Source of the DNA: Psychrobacillus sp040274765
GTDB lineage: Bacteria > Bacillota > Bacilli > Bacillales_A > Planococcaceae
Length of the DNA stretch: 16,644 nt
Direction: 5' to 3'
NCBI GenBank assembly: GCA_040274765.1
Contig: JBEMAY010000068.1
Span: forward strand, 1 to 16,644
Positions 6,550-14,104 of this stretch are shown here, in pieces. The translations under genes and the position numbers were made by a program. The notes beneath the pieces are model-generated. The model saw nothing but the letters and a program-made list of their open reading frames with translations, had not been told where the DNA came from and made no database searches. Position 1 is the stretch's first letter. Every line of letters starts with the position of its first letter.

Positions 6550-7734
6550 GTGACAAATGAAGTAGTGATCGTAAGTGCAGTAAGAACAGCTATAGGCTCT
6601 TTCCAAGGAGCATTAAAAGAGGTTCCTGCGACTAAGCTTGGAGCAATAGTAATCAATAAGGCGTTAGAAAAAGCTGGAGTAGCAAAGGACTCAGTGGATG
6701 AAGTAATTATGGGGAATGTACTTCAGGCTGGTCTTGGGCAAAACCCTGCAAGACAGGCTTCTATACAAGCAGGTTTGCCACAATCCGTTTCAGCACTAAC
6801 TATAAATAAAGTATGTGGTTCCGGACTAAAAGCAATACATCTAGCAACCCAAGCAATTATTGCAGGAGACGCAGATATAATCGTTGCTGGTGGAATGGAA
6901 AATATGAGTCAGGCTCCGTATCTATTAAAAAATGCTAGAGATGGCTTCCGCATGGGAGATCAGAAAGTAGTAGATAGTATGATTTCTGATGGTCTTTGGT
7001 GTGCCTTTAATGATTATCATATGGGAATAACAGCAGAAAATCTTTGTGACCGCTATGATATTTCGCGTGAGGAGCAGGATAAATTCTCCGCTCGTTCTCA
7101 GGCTAGAGCAGCAGAAGCTGTTGAAAAAGGTAAGTTTGACGAAGAAATAGTACCTGTTGAAATTCCTCAAAGAAAGGGCGAGCCTATTATCTTTGATAAG
7201 GATGAATATCCTAAAAAGGGCTCTACAGAAGATAAGCTAGCTGGATTGCGTCCTGCATTTAAAAAAGACGGATCTGTTACGGCTGGGAATGCTTCTGGTA
7301 TTAACGACGGGGCAGCAGCTGTTGTCGTTATGTCCAAGCAAAAGGCGGATGAACTTGGTTTAAAACCATTGGCTACCATTGTTGCAAATGCTTCTGCGGG
7401 AGTAGATCCGAGTGTTATGGGTATTGGTCCTGTAGAAGCTGTTAAAAAGGTATTGAATAAGTCCAAACTTGCATTAAGTGAAGTTGATTTAATCGAAGCA
7501 AATGAAGCTTTTGCTGCTCAATCTATAGCAGTGGATAGAGAGCTATCCTTTAATCATGATATACTAAATGTAAATGGTGGAGCTATTGCTCTCGGCCATC
7601 CTATTGGAGCAAGTGGTGCTCGAATTTTCGTTACTTTACTTCATGAAATGGAAAAGAGAGATGCTAAGACTGGACTTGCGACACTTTGCATAGGTGGGGG
7701 CCAAGGAGTAGCTACCATTGTGAAACGCACATAA
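6550..7734 (+). CDS. Acetyl-CoA C-acetyltransferase (thiolase)
   Basis: This biosynthetic-type thiolase interconverts two acetyl-CoA with acetoacetyl-CoA plus CoA. The chosen start is GTG at 6550, eight bases after a perfect AAGGAGG (6535-6541), giving 394 residues; an ATG at 6532 lies before that ribosome site and is unlikely. Catalytic residues are all present: nucleophile Cys89 in NKVCGSG, NEAF (318-321), His350 in LGHPIGASG, and Cys380 in LCIGGGQG. It is divergent from mvaB, whose products acetoacetate and acetyl-CoA connect to this reaction, though the CoA-transferase needed to activate acetoacetate is not in the window. Only 15 bases separate it from the next gene. Related Bacillus genes carry several names (mmgA, yhfS, atoB), so no symbol is given. 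Confidence 0.95.
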   Translation: MTNEVVIVSAVRTAIGSFQGALKEVPATKLGAIVINKALEKAGVAKDSVDEVIMGNVLQAGLGQNPARQASIQAGLPQSVSALTINKVCGSGLKAIHLATQAIIAGDADIIVAGGMENMSQAPYLLKNARDGFRMGDQKVVDSMISDGLWCAFNDYHMGITAENLCDRYDISREEQDKFSARSQARAAEAVEKGKFDEEIVPVEIPQRKGEPIIFDKDEYPKKGSTEDKLAGLRPAFKKDGSVTAGNASGINDGAAAVVVMSKQKADELGLKPLATIVANASAGVDPSVMGIGPVEAVKKVLNKSKLALSEVDLIEANEAFAAQSIAVDRELSFNHDILNVNGGAIALGHPIGASGARIFVTLLHEMEKRDAKTGLATLCIGGGQGVATIVKRT

Positions 7735-7749
7735 AGTAGGTGAATAACA

Positions 7750-8013
7750 TTGGCTAAGAAAAAGCAAAAAAGACAGCAACAGCCTAGCTTTAAATCTTCT
7801 GCTGTAAAAGAAGAAGGTAATTCTCTTTCAGATCAGCTATCTATGGATGTGCTTGCTAAGTTAAAAGAAACAAAGAAGCAATTAGTAACAGCTGAGCAAG
7901 AGAAGGAAGAAGAAAGACAGGCACAGCTTGCTTTTGAAAAAAAGCAAAAAGAAAAAAACAAAACCTTCGAAGAGCTACTCGATGAGTATGGCTTTGGTGG
8001 TTCTAAGTTCTAA
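7750..8013 (+). CDS. YqkK-like small coiled-coil protein (DUF3886-type)
   Basis: This is an 87-residue, highly charged protein. It begins MAKKKQKR, has a Lys/Glu/Gln-rich helix likely to form a coiled coil (about 35-70), and ends in a motif KTFEELLDEYGF (71-82) that resembles the C-terminal NKSFEELL motif of B. subtilis YqkK (DUF3886). The function is unknown. The start is TTG at 7750 with AGGTG (7738-7742) seven bases upstream. It lies 15 bases after the thiolase and is probably co-transcribed with it; the terminator follows about 40 bases later. The family name is from recognition and should be treated as likely, not certain. Confidence 0.75.
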   Translation: MAKKKQKRQQQPSFKSSAVKEEGNSLSDQLSMDVLAKLKETKKQLVTAEQEKEEERQAQLAFEKKQKEKNKTFEELLDEYGFGGSKF

Positions 8014-8051
8014 GAGATATATGTGGGAAATTTCCCGCACAAAAATGAGTG

Positions 8052-8095
8052 GCCCCAAGCATTTTGTGAATAGCAAAATGATTGGGGCTGTTTTT
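8052..8095 (+). terminator. Intrinsic terminator after the thiolase-yqkK-like pair
   Basis: A 15-base stem with one mismatch pairs 8052-8066 (GCCCCAAGCATTTTG) with 8074-8088 (CAAAATGATTGGGGC). It has a 7-base loop and is followed by TGTTTTT. The G+C-rich base makes it strong. Confidence 0.9.
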
Positions 8096-8218
8096 GATTC
8101 GGAATGAGTGCAGATTATAACTATAATGACCAGGTAATTAAATTCAAGAGGACTTAAGACAATTGGAATGAAAGCAGACTAAACAAATTTATATTTTTCT
8201 CCACTTTGATGTAAGAAA

Positions 8219-8263
8219 TACTTTACTTTTTGTCTGGTTTACTTTACATTAAAGGTAATTACC
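8219..8263 (+). promoter_or_regulatory. Dyad-rich control region of the XRE cassette
   Basis: TACTTTAC occurs twice in direct orientation (8219-8226 and 8240-8247), and a perfect 10-bp palindrome GGTAATTACC follows at 8254-8263. TTTACT (8222-8227) and TACATT (8245-8250) are a possible -35/-10 pair with 17-base spacing, which would place the start site next to the palindrome. Short XRE regulators usually bind such repeats at their own promoter, so autoregulation is the inference. Confidence 0.4.
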
Positions 8264-8281
8264 AAACAGTGGAGGGAATAA

Positions 8282-8488
8282 ATGGAGATAAAGAATCGAT
8301 TAAAAGAACTGAGAGCAAGGTCGAATCTTACCCAAAAGGACTTATCAGAAAAAGTAGGTGTAACGCGTCAGACTATTGTCTCGTTGGAGAAAGGGACCTA
8401 TGTGCCATCGCTGTTACTCGCGATGAATATATCGGAAGTGTTTCAGGAGCCAATTGAAAAAATCTTTTTCAAGGGGGATGGCAAATGA
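8282..8488 (+). CDS. XRE-family HTH transcriptional regulator (short)
   Basis: This 68-residue DNA-binding protein is essentially one Cro/C1-type helix-turn-helix. NLTQKDLSEKVGVTRQTIVSLE (15-36) is the HTH, and the C-terminal FQEPIEKIF (54-62) is typical of the small YgzD/SinR-like stand-alone regulators. The ATG has GGAGG (8271-8275) six bases upstream. It overlaps the next gene by four bases (ATGA), so the pair is a translationally coupled cassette. In many Bacillota such regulators control a co-encoded membrane protein. It may bind the repeats directly upstream. Confidence 0.9.
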   Translation: MEIKNRLKELRARSNLTQKDLSEKVGVTRQTIVSLEKGTYVPSLLLAMNISEVFQEPIEKIFFKGDGK

Positions 8489-8967
8489 AGATTGTTCTAT
8501 TTGAAAGTATCAGCAAAATTATTGTTATAGGAGTCCTTGCATATGCAATGGGTTTTGCTTATGAAAACATCTGGTTGATTGATACATTTGATAGAGGGTT
8601 ATCAAACGGTGAAATTATAGACGTAGATGTAAAATTTAGTTGGTGGCCATTAATCCTCAGTTTTTTATTAATATTACTTCAATCATTTCTATCTCTAAAA
8701 CTTAAGTCAAGAAAACGGGCCGACATTCTTTTGAAATTTGGAGAATTTCAAGATGGAGATGAACGAGAGCGGAGCATCACCAATAAAGCAACGAGAGCTT
8801 CTCATGTTGCTTTTACTTTAAGTGCAATGACCGCAATGTTAATAATGGTTCTTTCTACAAATTACATTTTTCTTCATCCTGCATTTCCTATTTTTTTGTT
8901 TGCAGGAACTATTGTTGCTTCAAGCATTGCTTATGCTATAGCATGGTGCGTTGAATATTATAAGTGA
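8485..8967 (+). CDS. DUF2178-type integral membrane protein
   Basis: This 160-residue protein has four predicted membrane helices (about 10-26, 53-71, 107-124 and 133-155). The cytoplasmic loop between helices 2 and 3 carries a conserved-looking GDERERSITNKATRAS (91-106). The four-helix layout and GDERE loop fit the DUF2178 family commonly found after a short XRE regulator. The function is unknown. The start overlaps the regulator stop, with AAGGGGGATGG just inside that gene as ribosome site. Assignment to the Pfam family is from pattern recognition only. Confidence 0.75.
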   Translation: MKIVLFESISKIIVIGVLAYAMGFAYENIWLIDTFDRGLSNGEIIDVDVKFSWWPLILSFLLILLQSFLSLKLKSRKRADILLKFGEFQDGDERERSITNKATRASHVAFTLSAMTAMLIMVLSTNYIFLHPAFPIFLFAGTIVASSIAYAIAWCVEYYK

Positions 8968-9264
8968 AAGAGGCTGAGAGAAAAATAAATTAAAGAAACG
9001 TGAAATTTGTAGCCTGATTTCAGATTTTATTTGTTTAAGAAGTTGCAGCTTCTTGTAAGACAATCTTTTTTTCTTATAGAAGGAGAACTACTGGGTTCGA
9101 ATTTCTTTTCATTTATCAACTTTCAATTAAGCAAAAAATAAAACATTAAAATCTATGAGCTAGGAGAAATATTTCCAAGCTCTTTTTTATGTTTCTTTTT
9201 CTATCCGCCAGTAGCTACCGACATCTTATGACTACAAAAGTTTATAAAATTTTCAAGTAACTAA
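8968..9264. other. AT-rich intergenic stretch with hairpins, no gene seen
   Basis: I find no supported coding sequence here. It holds a small inverted repeat AAGAAG/CTTCTT (9037-9042 with 9049-9054) without an adjacent T-run, a T-rich tract near 9066-9076, and the terminator at 9157-9188. The remainder shows no recognisable RNA or mobile-element end. Confidence 0.5.
9157..9188 (+). terminator. Probable intrinsic terminator after the XRE-DUF2178 cassette
   Basis: GAGCT (9157-9161) pairs with AGCTC (9178-9182); after an A-A mismatch the stem continues GGA/TCC. Six T residues (9183-9188) follow. It isolates the cassette from the downstream cluster. Confidence 0.6.
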
Positions 9265-9293
9265 TTGATAAAAATATCCAGTTATACTATGAT
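9265..9293 (+). promoter_or_regulatory. Promoter of the deacetylase-aminotransferase cluster
   Basis: TTGATA (9265-9270) and TATGAT (9288-9293) each match the sigma-A consensus at five of six positions and are spaced by 17 bases. Transcription would begin near 9300, giving a leader of about 57 bases. It is the best promoter in the right half of the window and precedes four closely spaced genes. Confidence 0.7.
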
Positions 9294-9310
9294 TATCATA
9301 ACAATATTAT

Positions 9311-9337
9311 AGACAGGTAATATACATGTCTTTTTTT
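9311..9337 (+). promoter_or_regulatory. Leader dyad / hairpin with T-run before the cluster
   Basis: AGACAGGTA (9311-9319) and TACATGTCT (9323-9331) form an inverted repeat with one mismatch and a 3-base centre, overlapping seven T residues (9331-9337). It lies about 15 bases after the predicted start site and just before the GAGGAG ribosome site. It could be an operator for the GntR-type regulator encoded downstream or a weak attenuator-like terminator; sequence alone does not decide. Confidence 0.5.
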
Positions 9338-9356
9338 ATAGAGGAGTGACCATTAA

Positions 9357-11027
9357 ATGAGGATGGCAAAAGTGGGGGTTCTTTTAGATAGAGAGGAAAC
9401 AGAAAAACAGTGGGGTAATGGGGAAAATGTATTTGACCGCTATTTGGAAGAGATTCTTGATCATGTAAGACTGCCTTATAAAAAAATAGATTCAATCGAG
9501 GAGCTCGACTCCTTTGACTTAATGATTGTTGCTTGTTGCCCTAATACAGAAGCTGCTCAAACGAAAATTCTAGATTATGTAGAAAATGGAGGGACTGTAA
9601 TTTCATATGGCGATCTTCATTGTCTAAAAGAAAGGCTAGGCTTCAGTTCCCATTCTATTCCTACTATAGGATATGCAGAGCTTTCTTCTTTTCTTAACCA
9701 GTCAACGTCTCTTCGTTATTTACACGCAGATCCATGGGTCTATTTTGGAGAACAGTTAGAGATCCAACAATTTGGAGTGCTACTAGAGGGCAATGGAGAT
9801 GCCCTGCTTCAGATTAAGTATGGAAAAGGGACCATTGAGCGATGGGCCGTCTCTATTCCCCAAACAATTGTAGGCTTACAGCAAGGCACTGCTCCTATAA
9901 CAGAAGACGGTGTTCCTGCTCCTGACGGAAGTGCAAACCTGGATGAGGAGATATTAAAGGCGGACGACGGCTTTATGCTCGATTGGGACCTAGACCGAAC
10001 GGTTACTGAAACAGGTATGCCATATTTTCCCCATCCGTATGCTGATTTATGGAGAGAAGCGTTAATAGAGCATTTAGTAAAGTGTGCTCTCGATAAAAAT
10101 CTTACGCTTCCTTTCATTGATTATTGGCCGGTAGGTGTAGATCATGTTGCCTTAATCTCTCATGATAGTGACTTGAACGTGGACGAATCAGCACAAATCA
10201 CGTTAGATACCTTAAAGGAAGAAGGAGTGCAATCGACTTGGTGTATGATTGTACCTGGATATAATCCCTCTCTTTACAATCAGATTAAGGCGGATGGACA
10301 TGAGCTAGCTCTACATTATAATGCATTAGAATCCGATAATGGAATTTGGGCAGAAAGTGCCTTTCATGCCCAGCTTACTTGGTTGCAACAGACAGTTGGT
10401 ATAGAACAAGTGACATCCAATAAAAATCACTATACGAGGTTCGAAGGCTGGGGAGAATTATTTACCTGGTGTGAAAAGTATGGAATACAAGCTGATCAAT
10501 CGAGAGGTCCTAGCAAAAGAGGAAACATCGGCTTCTTATTTGGCACGTGTCAACCTTATTTCCCTATTGCTTGGGCAGATGAAAAAAATCGAATGTATGA
10601 TGTGCTAGAAATTGGTTTTCTGACCCAAGACTTGAACCATAATACGTTAGCCGATGCGACGGTTATCGAACCATTTTTGGAAGGAGTCAAAAGGGTGAAT
10701 GGAGTTGCTCATTTCCTATTTCATCAAATCCACATCTATCAGCAACCGCCAGTACGCGAAGCGATTATCCAATTAATCCGTATGGCAAGGCAGCAAGGCT
10801 TCTCGTTCTGGACTAGTAAGCAAATTAATGATTGGGAAAGAGCAAGACGTCAGGTTAAAATTATAGATGTATCTGAAGGGAATGGTGTGGTACTTAATAA
10901 TAATTCGTTTGACGATAAGCTAGTTATTCTAATGCCCGTTCCAGAAGAAGATGCACAAACGGTCAAACGTTTTGGTCTGCATTGTAAGATGGTTTCTGCT
11001 ACGAATCACCTTTTAAAGGAAGCATAA
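9357..11027 (+). CDS. NodB-like (polysaccharide deacetylase fold) protein with N-terminal ThuA/GATase1-like domain
   Basis: This is a 556-residue cytoplasmic protein with no signal peptide. Residues 1 to about 170 look like an alpha/beta GATase1/ThuA-type domain (DLMIVACCP at 54-62, YVENGGTVISYGD at 74-86, KYGKGTIERWAVS at 154-166), without an obvious Cys-His-Glu triad. Residues about 255-490 resemble the NodB/carbohydrate esterase 4 barrel. HDSD (269-272) takes the place of the TFDD motif, HELALH (315-320) the H-x-x-x-H type metal motif, and HFLFHQIH (452-459) the late His motif. Predicted role: metal-dependent removal of an N- or O-acyl group from a small glycan or amino sugar inside the cell. 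The ATG has GAGGAG (9341-9346) upstream. It is the first gene of the cluster. The domain assignment is by motif and fold pattern, and the substrate is unknown. Confidence 0.75.
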   Translation: MRMAKVGVLLDREETEKQWGNGENVFDRYLEEILDHVRLPYKKIDSIEELDSFDLMIVACCPNTEAAQTKILDYVENGGTVISYGDLHCLKERLGFSSHSIPTIGYAELSSFLNQSTSLRYLHADPWVYFGEQLEIQQFGVLLEGNGDALLQIKYGKGTIERWAVSIPQTIVGLQQGTAPITEDGVPAPDGSANLDEEILKADDGFMLDWDLDRTVTETGMPYFPHPYADLWREALIEHLVKCALDKNLTLPFIDYWPVGVDHVALISHDSDLNVDESAQITLDTLKEEGVQSTWCMIVPGYNPSLYNQIKADGHELALHYNALESDNGIWAESAFHAQLTWLQQTVGIEQVTSNKNHYTRFEGWGELFTWCEKYGIQADQSRGPSKRGNIGFLFGTCQPYFPIAWADEKNRMYDVLEIGFLTQDLNHNTLADATVIEPFLEGVKRVNGVAHFLFHQIHIYQQPPVREAIIQLIRMARQQGFSFWTSKQINDWERARRQVKIIDVSEGNGVVLNNNSFDDKLVILMPVPEEDAQTVKRFGLHCKMVSATNHLLKEA

Positions 11028-11044
11028 TGTTGGAGGGTCTAAAA

Positions 11045-12280
11045 ATGAAAAACAACGCATTAGCGATTTTAGGCGGGCAAAAGGTTAAAATGACTCCATT
11101 CGGAACTGGAAAACGCTTTGGGGTGGAGGAAGCAACGGAGCTACTAGAGGCACTAGAGCAAAATACACTCTTTTATCATTTTGGTAGCAAGGTTAAGAAA
11201 TTTTTAGCAGATTTTAATGATTTATATAAGGTGAAGTATAGTGTAGCTACCTCATCGGGAACTGCTGCGCTGCATGTTGCTCTAGGAGCAGCTGGTGTTA
11301 CAGCCGGTGATGAGGTCATAACTAGCCCGATTACAGACCAGGGTACTGTAATTGGTATCTTATATCAGAATGCCATACCTATATTTGCCGATTTAGAGCC
11401 AAATAGCTATAACATGACAGCTGAAGCCATTGAAAAGATAATCTCACCTAAAACAAAGGCAATTATTGTTGTTCATCTTGCTGGAAACCCATGCGACATG
11501 GATTCCATTATGGAACTGGCTAGAAAGTACAATGTAAAAGTGATAGAGGATTGTGCCCAAAGCTATCTCACTACATACAAAGGGCGCTTAACAGGCACAA
11601 TTGGTGATTATGGATGCTTTAGTACAAACGACTTTAAGCATATATCTACAGGCGATGGCGGAATTGTTACTGTAAACTCTGGGGAAGAGGAAGATTACTT
11701 TACCACTCATGCATTTGCAGATAAAAACTATAAAAGACATGACAAAGAAGTTGTAAAAGATATTCACTATCTGGCACCTAACTATCGCATGACAGAACTA
11801 CAAGGTGCTGTAGGTATTGCTCAGTTAAAAAAACTGGATTGGATATGCACGCGAAGAAATGAGCTTGGAGAACGATTGAGTAGTGGAATAAAGAATACCA
11901 AGGGCATACGGCCAATGAAAATAACTGCTGGGGGATGGTGCAGCTACTGGTTTTATATGCTAACGCTTGACTTAGATGTGTTAAGCTGCACCCGTGAAGA
12001 GTTTTCAGCAGCACTTACAGCAGAGGGTATTCCTAATTCACCAGGGTACATTTCACAAGTGTTATATGCACAAAGCCTATTCCAACAAAAACAGGCTTAC
12101 TTAAATAGCGAATATCCTTTTAGTCTAGGGGAGTATAGTTATGAAGCGGGTAGCTGTCCAAATGCTGAAGAAATTTTGAAGATAGCAATACGGTTAGATA
12201 TAAATGAGTTTTATAGCGATCATGATATAGAGGATATGATTACTGCGTTAAATAAGGTAGCTGCCCATTATTGCGTCTAA
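11045..12280 (+). CDS. DegT/DnrJ/EryC1/StrS-family PLP aminotransferase
   Basis: This fold-type I PLP enzyme belongs to the sugar/cyclitol aminotransferase family (411 residues). SSGTAALHVAL (70-80) is the phosphate/PLP loop, Asp169 in EDCAQS contacts the pyridine nitrogen, Lys198 in NDFKHISTGDGG is the Schiff-base lysine, and NYRMTELQGA (246-255) is the conserved late motif. GDGG replaces the more usual GEGG. The N-terminus (LAILGGQKV) resembles StsC/AHBA-synthase-like members acting on keto-cyclitols and keto-sugars. In an inducible catabolic cluster it could run in the deaminating direction. An ATG at 11027 overlaps the previous stop (TAATG), but the ATG at 11045 has GGAGG (11032-11036) eight bases upstream and fits the family better; both starts are possible. 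The gap to the next gene is 12 bases. Confidence 0.92.
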   Translation: MKNNALAILGGQKVKMTPFGTGKRFGVEEATELLEALEQNTLFYHFGSKVKKFLADFNDLYKVKYSVATSSGTAALHVALGAAGVTAGDEVITSPITDQGTVIGILYQNAIPIFADLEPNSYNMTAEAIEKIISPKTKAIIVVHLAGNPCDMDSIMELARKYNVKVIEDCAQSYLTTYKGRLTGTIGDYGCFSTNDFKHISTGDGGIVTVNSGEEEDYFTTHAFADKNYKRHDKEVVKDIHYLAPNYRMTELQGAVGIAQLKKLDWICTRRNELGERLSSGIKNTKGIRPMKITAGGWCSYWFYMLTLDLDVLSCTREEFSAALTAEGIPNSPGYISQVLYAQSLFQQKQAYLNSEYPFSLGEYSYEAGSCPNAEEILKIAIRLDINEFYSDHDIEDMITALNKVAAHYCV

Positions 12281-12292
12281 AGGAGAGCCTAT

Positions 12293-14092
12293 ATGTATAA
12301 CAAACTTATAGATCATGGAACTCCGGTTGTCGCGGAGGAGGAGCGAACAGCTGCTATATGTACGAAGGAAGAAGCGAGTAAATTTGTAATTGCAGCCAAA
12401 GGCTTTGTGTTAATAGTCGATTTAGAAAAGGGAACAAGTAAGCAAGTCTTCTTTCCACTTGAAAATAAAGAATATCCTTTTGCTTCTTTTAGTAGTGGAG
12501 GCTTATTTTATACGGGTGCAGGTAATATGCTGCTCGTGTTAGACCCTTTCAAGGAGTGCTTTGTGGATTATCAAGTTATGGAGAACGGTGAAGAAATAGT
12601 CGGTTTTAGCTTCGCAGAGGACAGTTTGGGAATGATTTATTTCACTACATACCCTCACTGTCACTTGCTTTCCTATGATAGCAAAACAAAGCGTGTTGTA
12701 GATTACGGCTCTATGCATGCTGAGGAAAAATATCCAGGAACAGTAGCTCTTGATACGCATGGATGGGCTTATATGGGAATCGGAACTGAGAAAAGAGATA
12801 TAATAGCCTACCATTTAATAACTGGCCAGAAAAAGAGTTTGCTTTCCTCTCAACAAAGGCAGAAGGGAGCAGGCTATGTATATCTTGGAAATGATGGTAC
12901 TGTCTATGGACACATAGAGGCATCCGACTTAAAGCATGTGTTAACGGCCTCTCAGTGGCTAAAGTTTTCTCATGGAGAATGTAATCCAGCAGAGGACGTT
13001 GCACGTTCTAGTTTTGTAGGAACAGGATTTCAAAAAGTCCACTTTCCAGATGAATCAAATTATCAAATCGAGCATTACAGCTTATCTGAAGGGCTTGTTC
13101 AAGTTAGTCATAAGGATAGTGGGATACAGAAAACGATTCATTTTAAATACCATACGGAGGGAGCGGAGCTTTCAAGTCTTTTTCTCGCTCCAGACGGATT
13201 TATCTATGGAACGTCCATGCACCCTCTACAATTTTTTCGGTATGATCCAGTCAAAAACTCTCTTCATAATCTTGGAGCACTAGAAAAGGGAGGGGGAGGA
13301 AATATTTGTGCCTATGCCTCCCATGAAAATCTGTTAGTGGGAGTGGCATACGCAGGTGGTAAGCTATATGTTCTCGATTTAGAACAGCATTCTTCTATCC
13401 CACGCTTAGTTTTAGAGGAGGATCAGATTCATCGACCTCGCTGTGCCCTTGCCTTGAGTGGTAAGAACGAAGTAATATGGGGTGGGTTTCCGGGCTATGG
13501 ACTAGTTGGTGGTGCCTTGGCAATTTATAATATGGATACAGAAAAGCAGGTCGTCATACGCAATGAAGAAATATTACCCTTTCATAGTACTATTTGTCTT
13601 AGTGAGCTCAGCAACGGAGATATTATAGGGGGCACAAGCGTAGAGGCACCTGGAGGAGCAGTATCAAAAGAACAGGATGCGTACTTGTATGTGCTTGATC
13701 GAACAACCAAGCAATTAAAATACAGTTTCGTTCCCTTTGAAGGAACACGAGAAATTATTGCTATTTATACAGATATGTATAATCGAGTACATGGTGTTAC
13801 TGGGCTAGGAATGTACTTTATATGGGATACTGAATTAAATACTATTCTATCCGGAAAAGATCTATCCAGTTATGGAGAACCGATTCGTTCAGGCTTTGTT
13901 TATGACGAGCCTATTCACACGCTTTACTGTCTTATGTCAGATGCACTTATTGCGATTGATGTTAAGCAACCATGCCCCGAACCAATATTTAAAAAAGGGT
14001 TAGAAGCTAAAGCAAGCAGTGGTATTGTCCTATTTAACGGAAGAGTTTACTATGGTAGTGGCAGTCATTTATATAGTGTAAGTATAGAATGA
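12293..14092 (+). CDS. Beta-propeller repeat protein of unknown function
   Basis: This 599-residue protein consists of repeated blade-like units of about 45-65 residues. Each has the pattern of a hydrophobic strand, D-G-x-(I/V)-Y-G, then (L/F)-x-x-Y-D and a turn. The clearest repeats are near 153-180 (DTHGWAYMGIG, IIAYHLITG), 295-328 (LAPDGFIYGTS, FFRYDPVKNSLHNLG), 345-375, 385-420, 437-480 (SNGDIIGGTS, LYVLDRTTKQ), 490-520 and 575-599. This suggests a propeller of seven or more blades, possibly two. There is no signal peptide, membrane segment or catalytic motif that I can name. The ATG has AAAGGAGAG seven bases upstream, and the gene lies 12 bases from each neighbour, so it is part of the operon. 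It could be a ligand-binding partner, or a lyase, epimerase or lactonase of propeller fold; none of these is shown. Confidence 0.75.
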   Translation: MYNKLIDHGTPVVAEEERTAAICTKEEASKFVIAAKGFVLIVDLEKGTSKQVFFPLENKEYPFASFSSGGLFYTGAGNMLLVLDPFKECFVDYQVMENGEEIVGFSFAEDSLGMIYFTTYPHCHLLSYDSKTKRVVDYGSMHAEEKYPGTVALDTHGWAYMGIGTEKRDIIAYHLITGQKKSLLSSQQRQKGAGYVYLGNDGTVYGHIEASDLKHVLTASQWLKFSHGECNPAEDVARSSFVGTGFQKVHFPDESNYQIEHYSLSEGLVQVSHKDSGIQKTIHFKYHTEGAELSSLFLAPDGFIYGTSMHPLQFFRYDPVKNSLHNLGALEKGGGGNICAYASHENLLVGVAYAGGKLYVLDLEQHSSIPRLVLEEDQIHRPRCALALSGKNEVIWGGFPGYGLVGGALAIYNMDTEKQVVIRNEEILPFHSTICLSELSNGDIIGGTSVEAPGGAVSKEQDAYLYVLDRTTKQLKYSFVPFEGTREIIAIYTDMYNRVHGVTGLGMYFIWDTELNTILSGKDLSSYGEPIRSGFVYDEPIHTLYCLMSDALIAIDVKQPCPEPIFKKGLEAKASSGIVLFNGRVYYGSGSHLYSVSIE

Positions 14093-14104
14093 TGGGGTGA
14101 AGAA

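Noticed and set aside
7167..7466. Minus-strand open frame of 99 codons inside the thiolase gene
   Set aside because: It is antisense to a clearly conserved enzyme, with low-complexity composition and no family resemblance; a shadow frame.
8025..8036. Perfect palindrome GGGAAATTTCCC after the YqkK-like gene
   Set aside because: Without a loop it cannot form a useful hairpin and it lies downstream of a gene just before a real terminator, so an operator role is unsupported.
8230..8457. Plus-strand frame of 75 codons overlapping the XRE regulator
   Set aside because: It lies out of frame with the helix-turn-helix gene, lacks a ribosome site and has no recognisable features.
9809..10117. Minus-strand open frame of 102 codons inside the NodB-like gene
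   Set aside because: It is antisense to well-conserved motifs with no ribosome site of its own or recognisable protein features.
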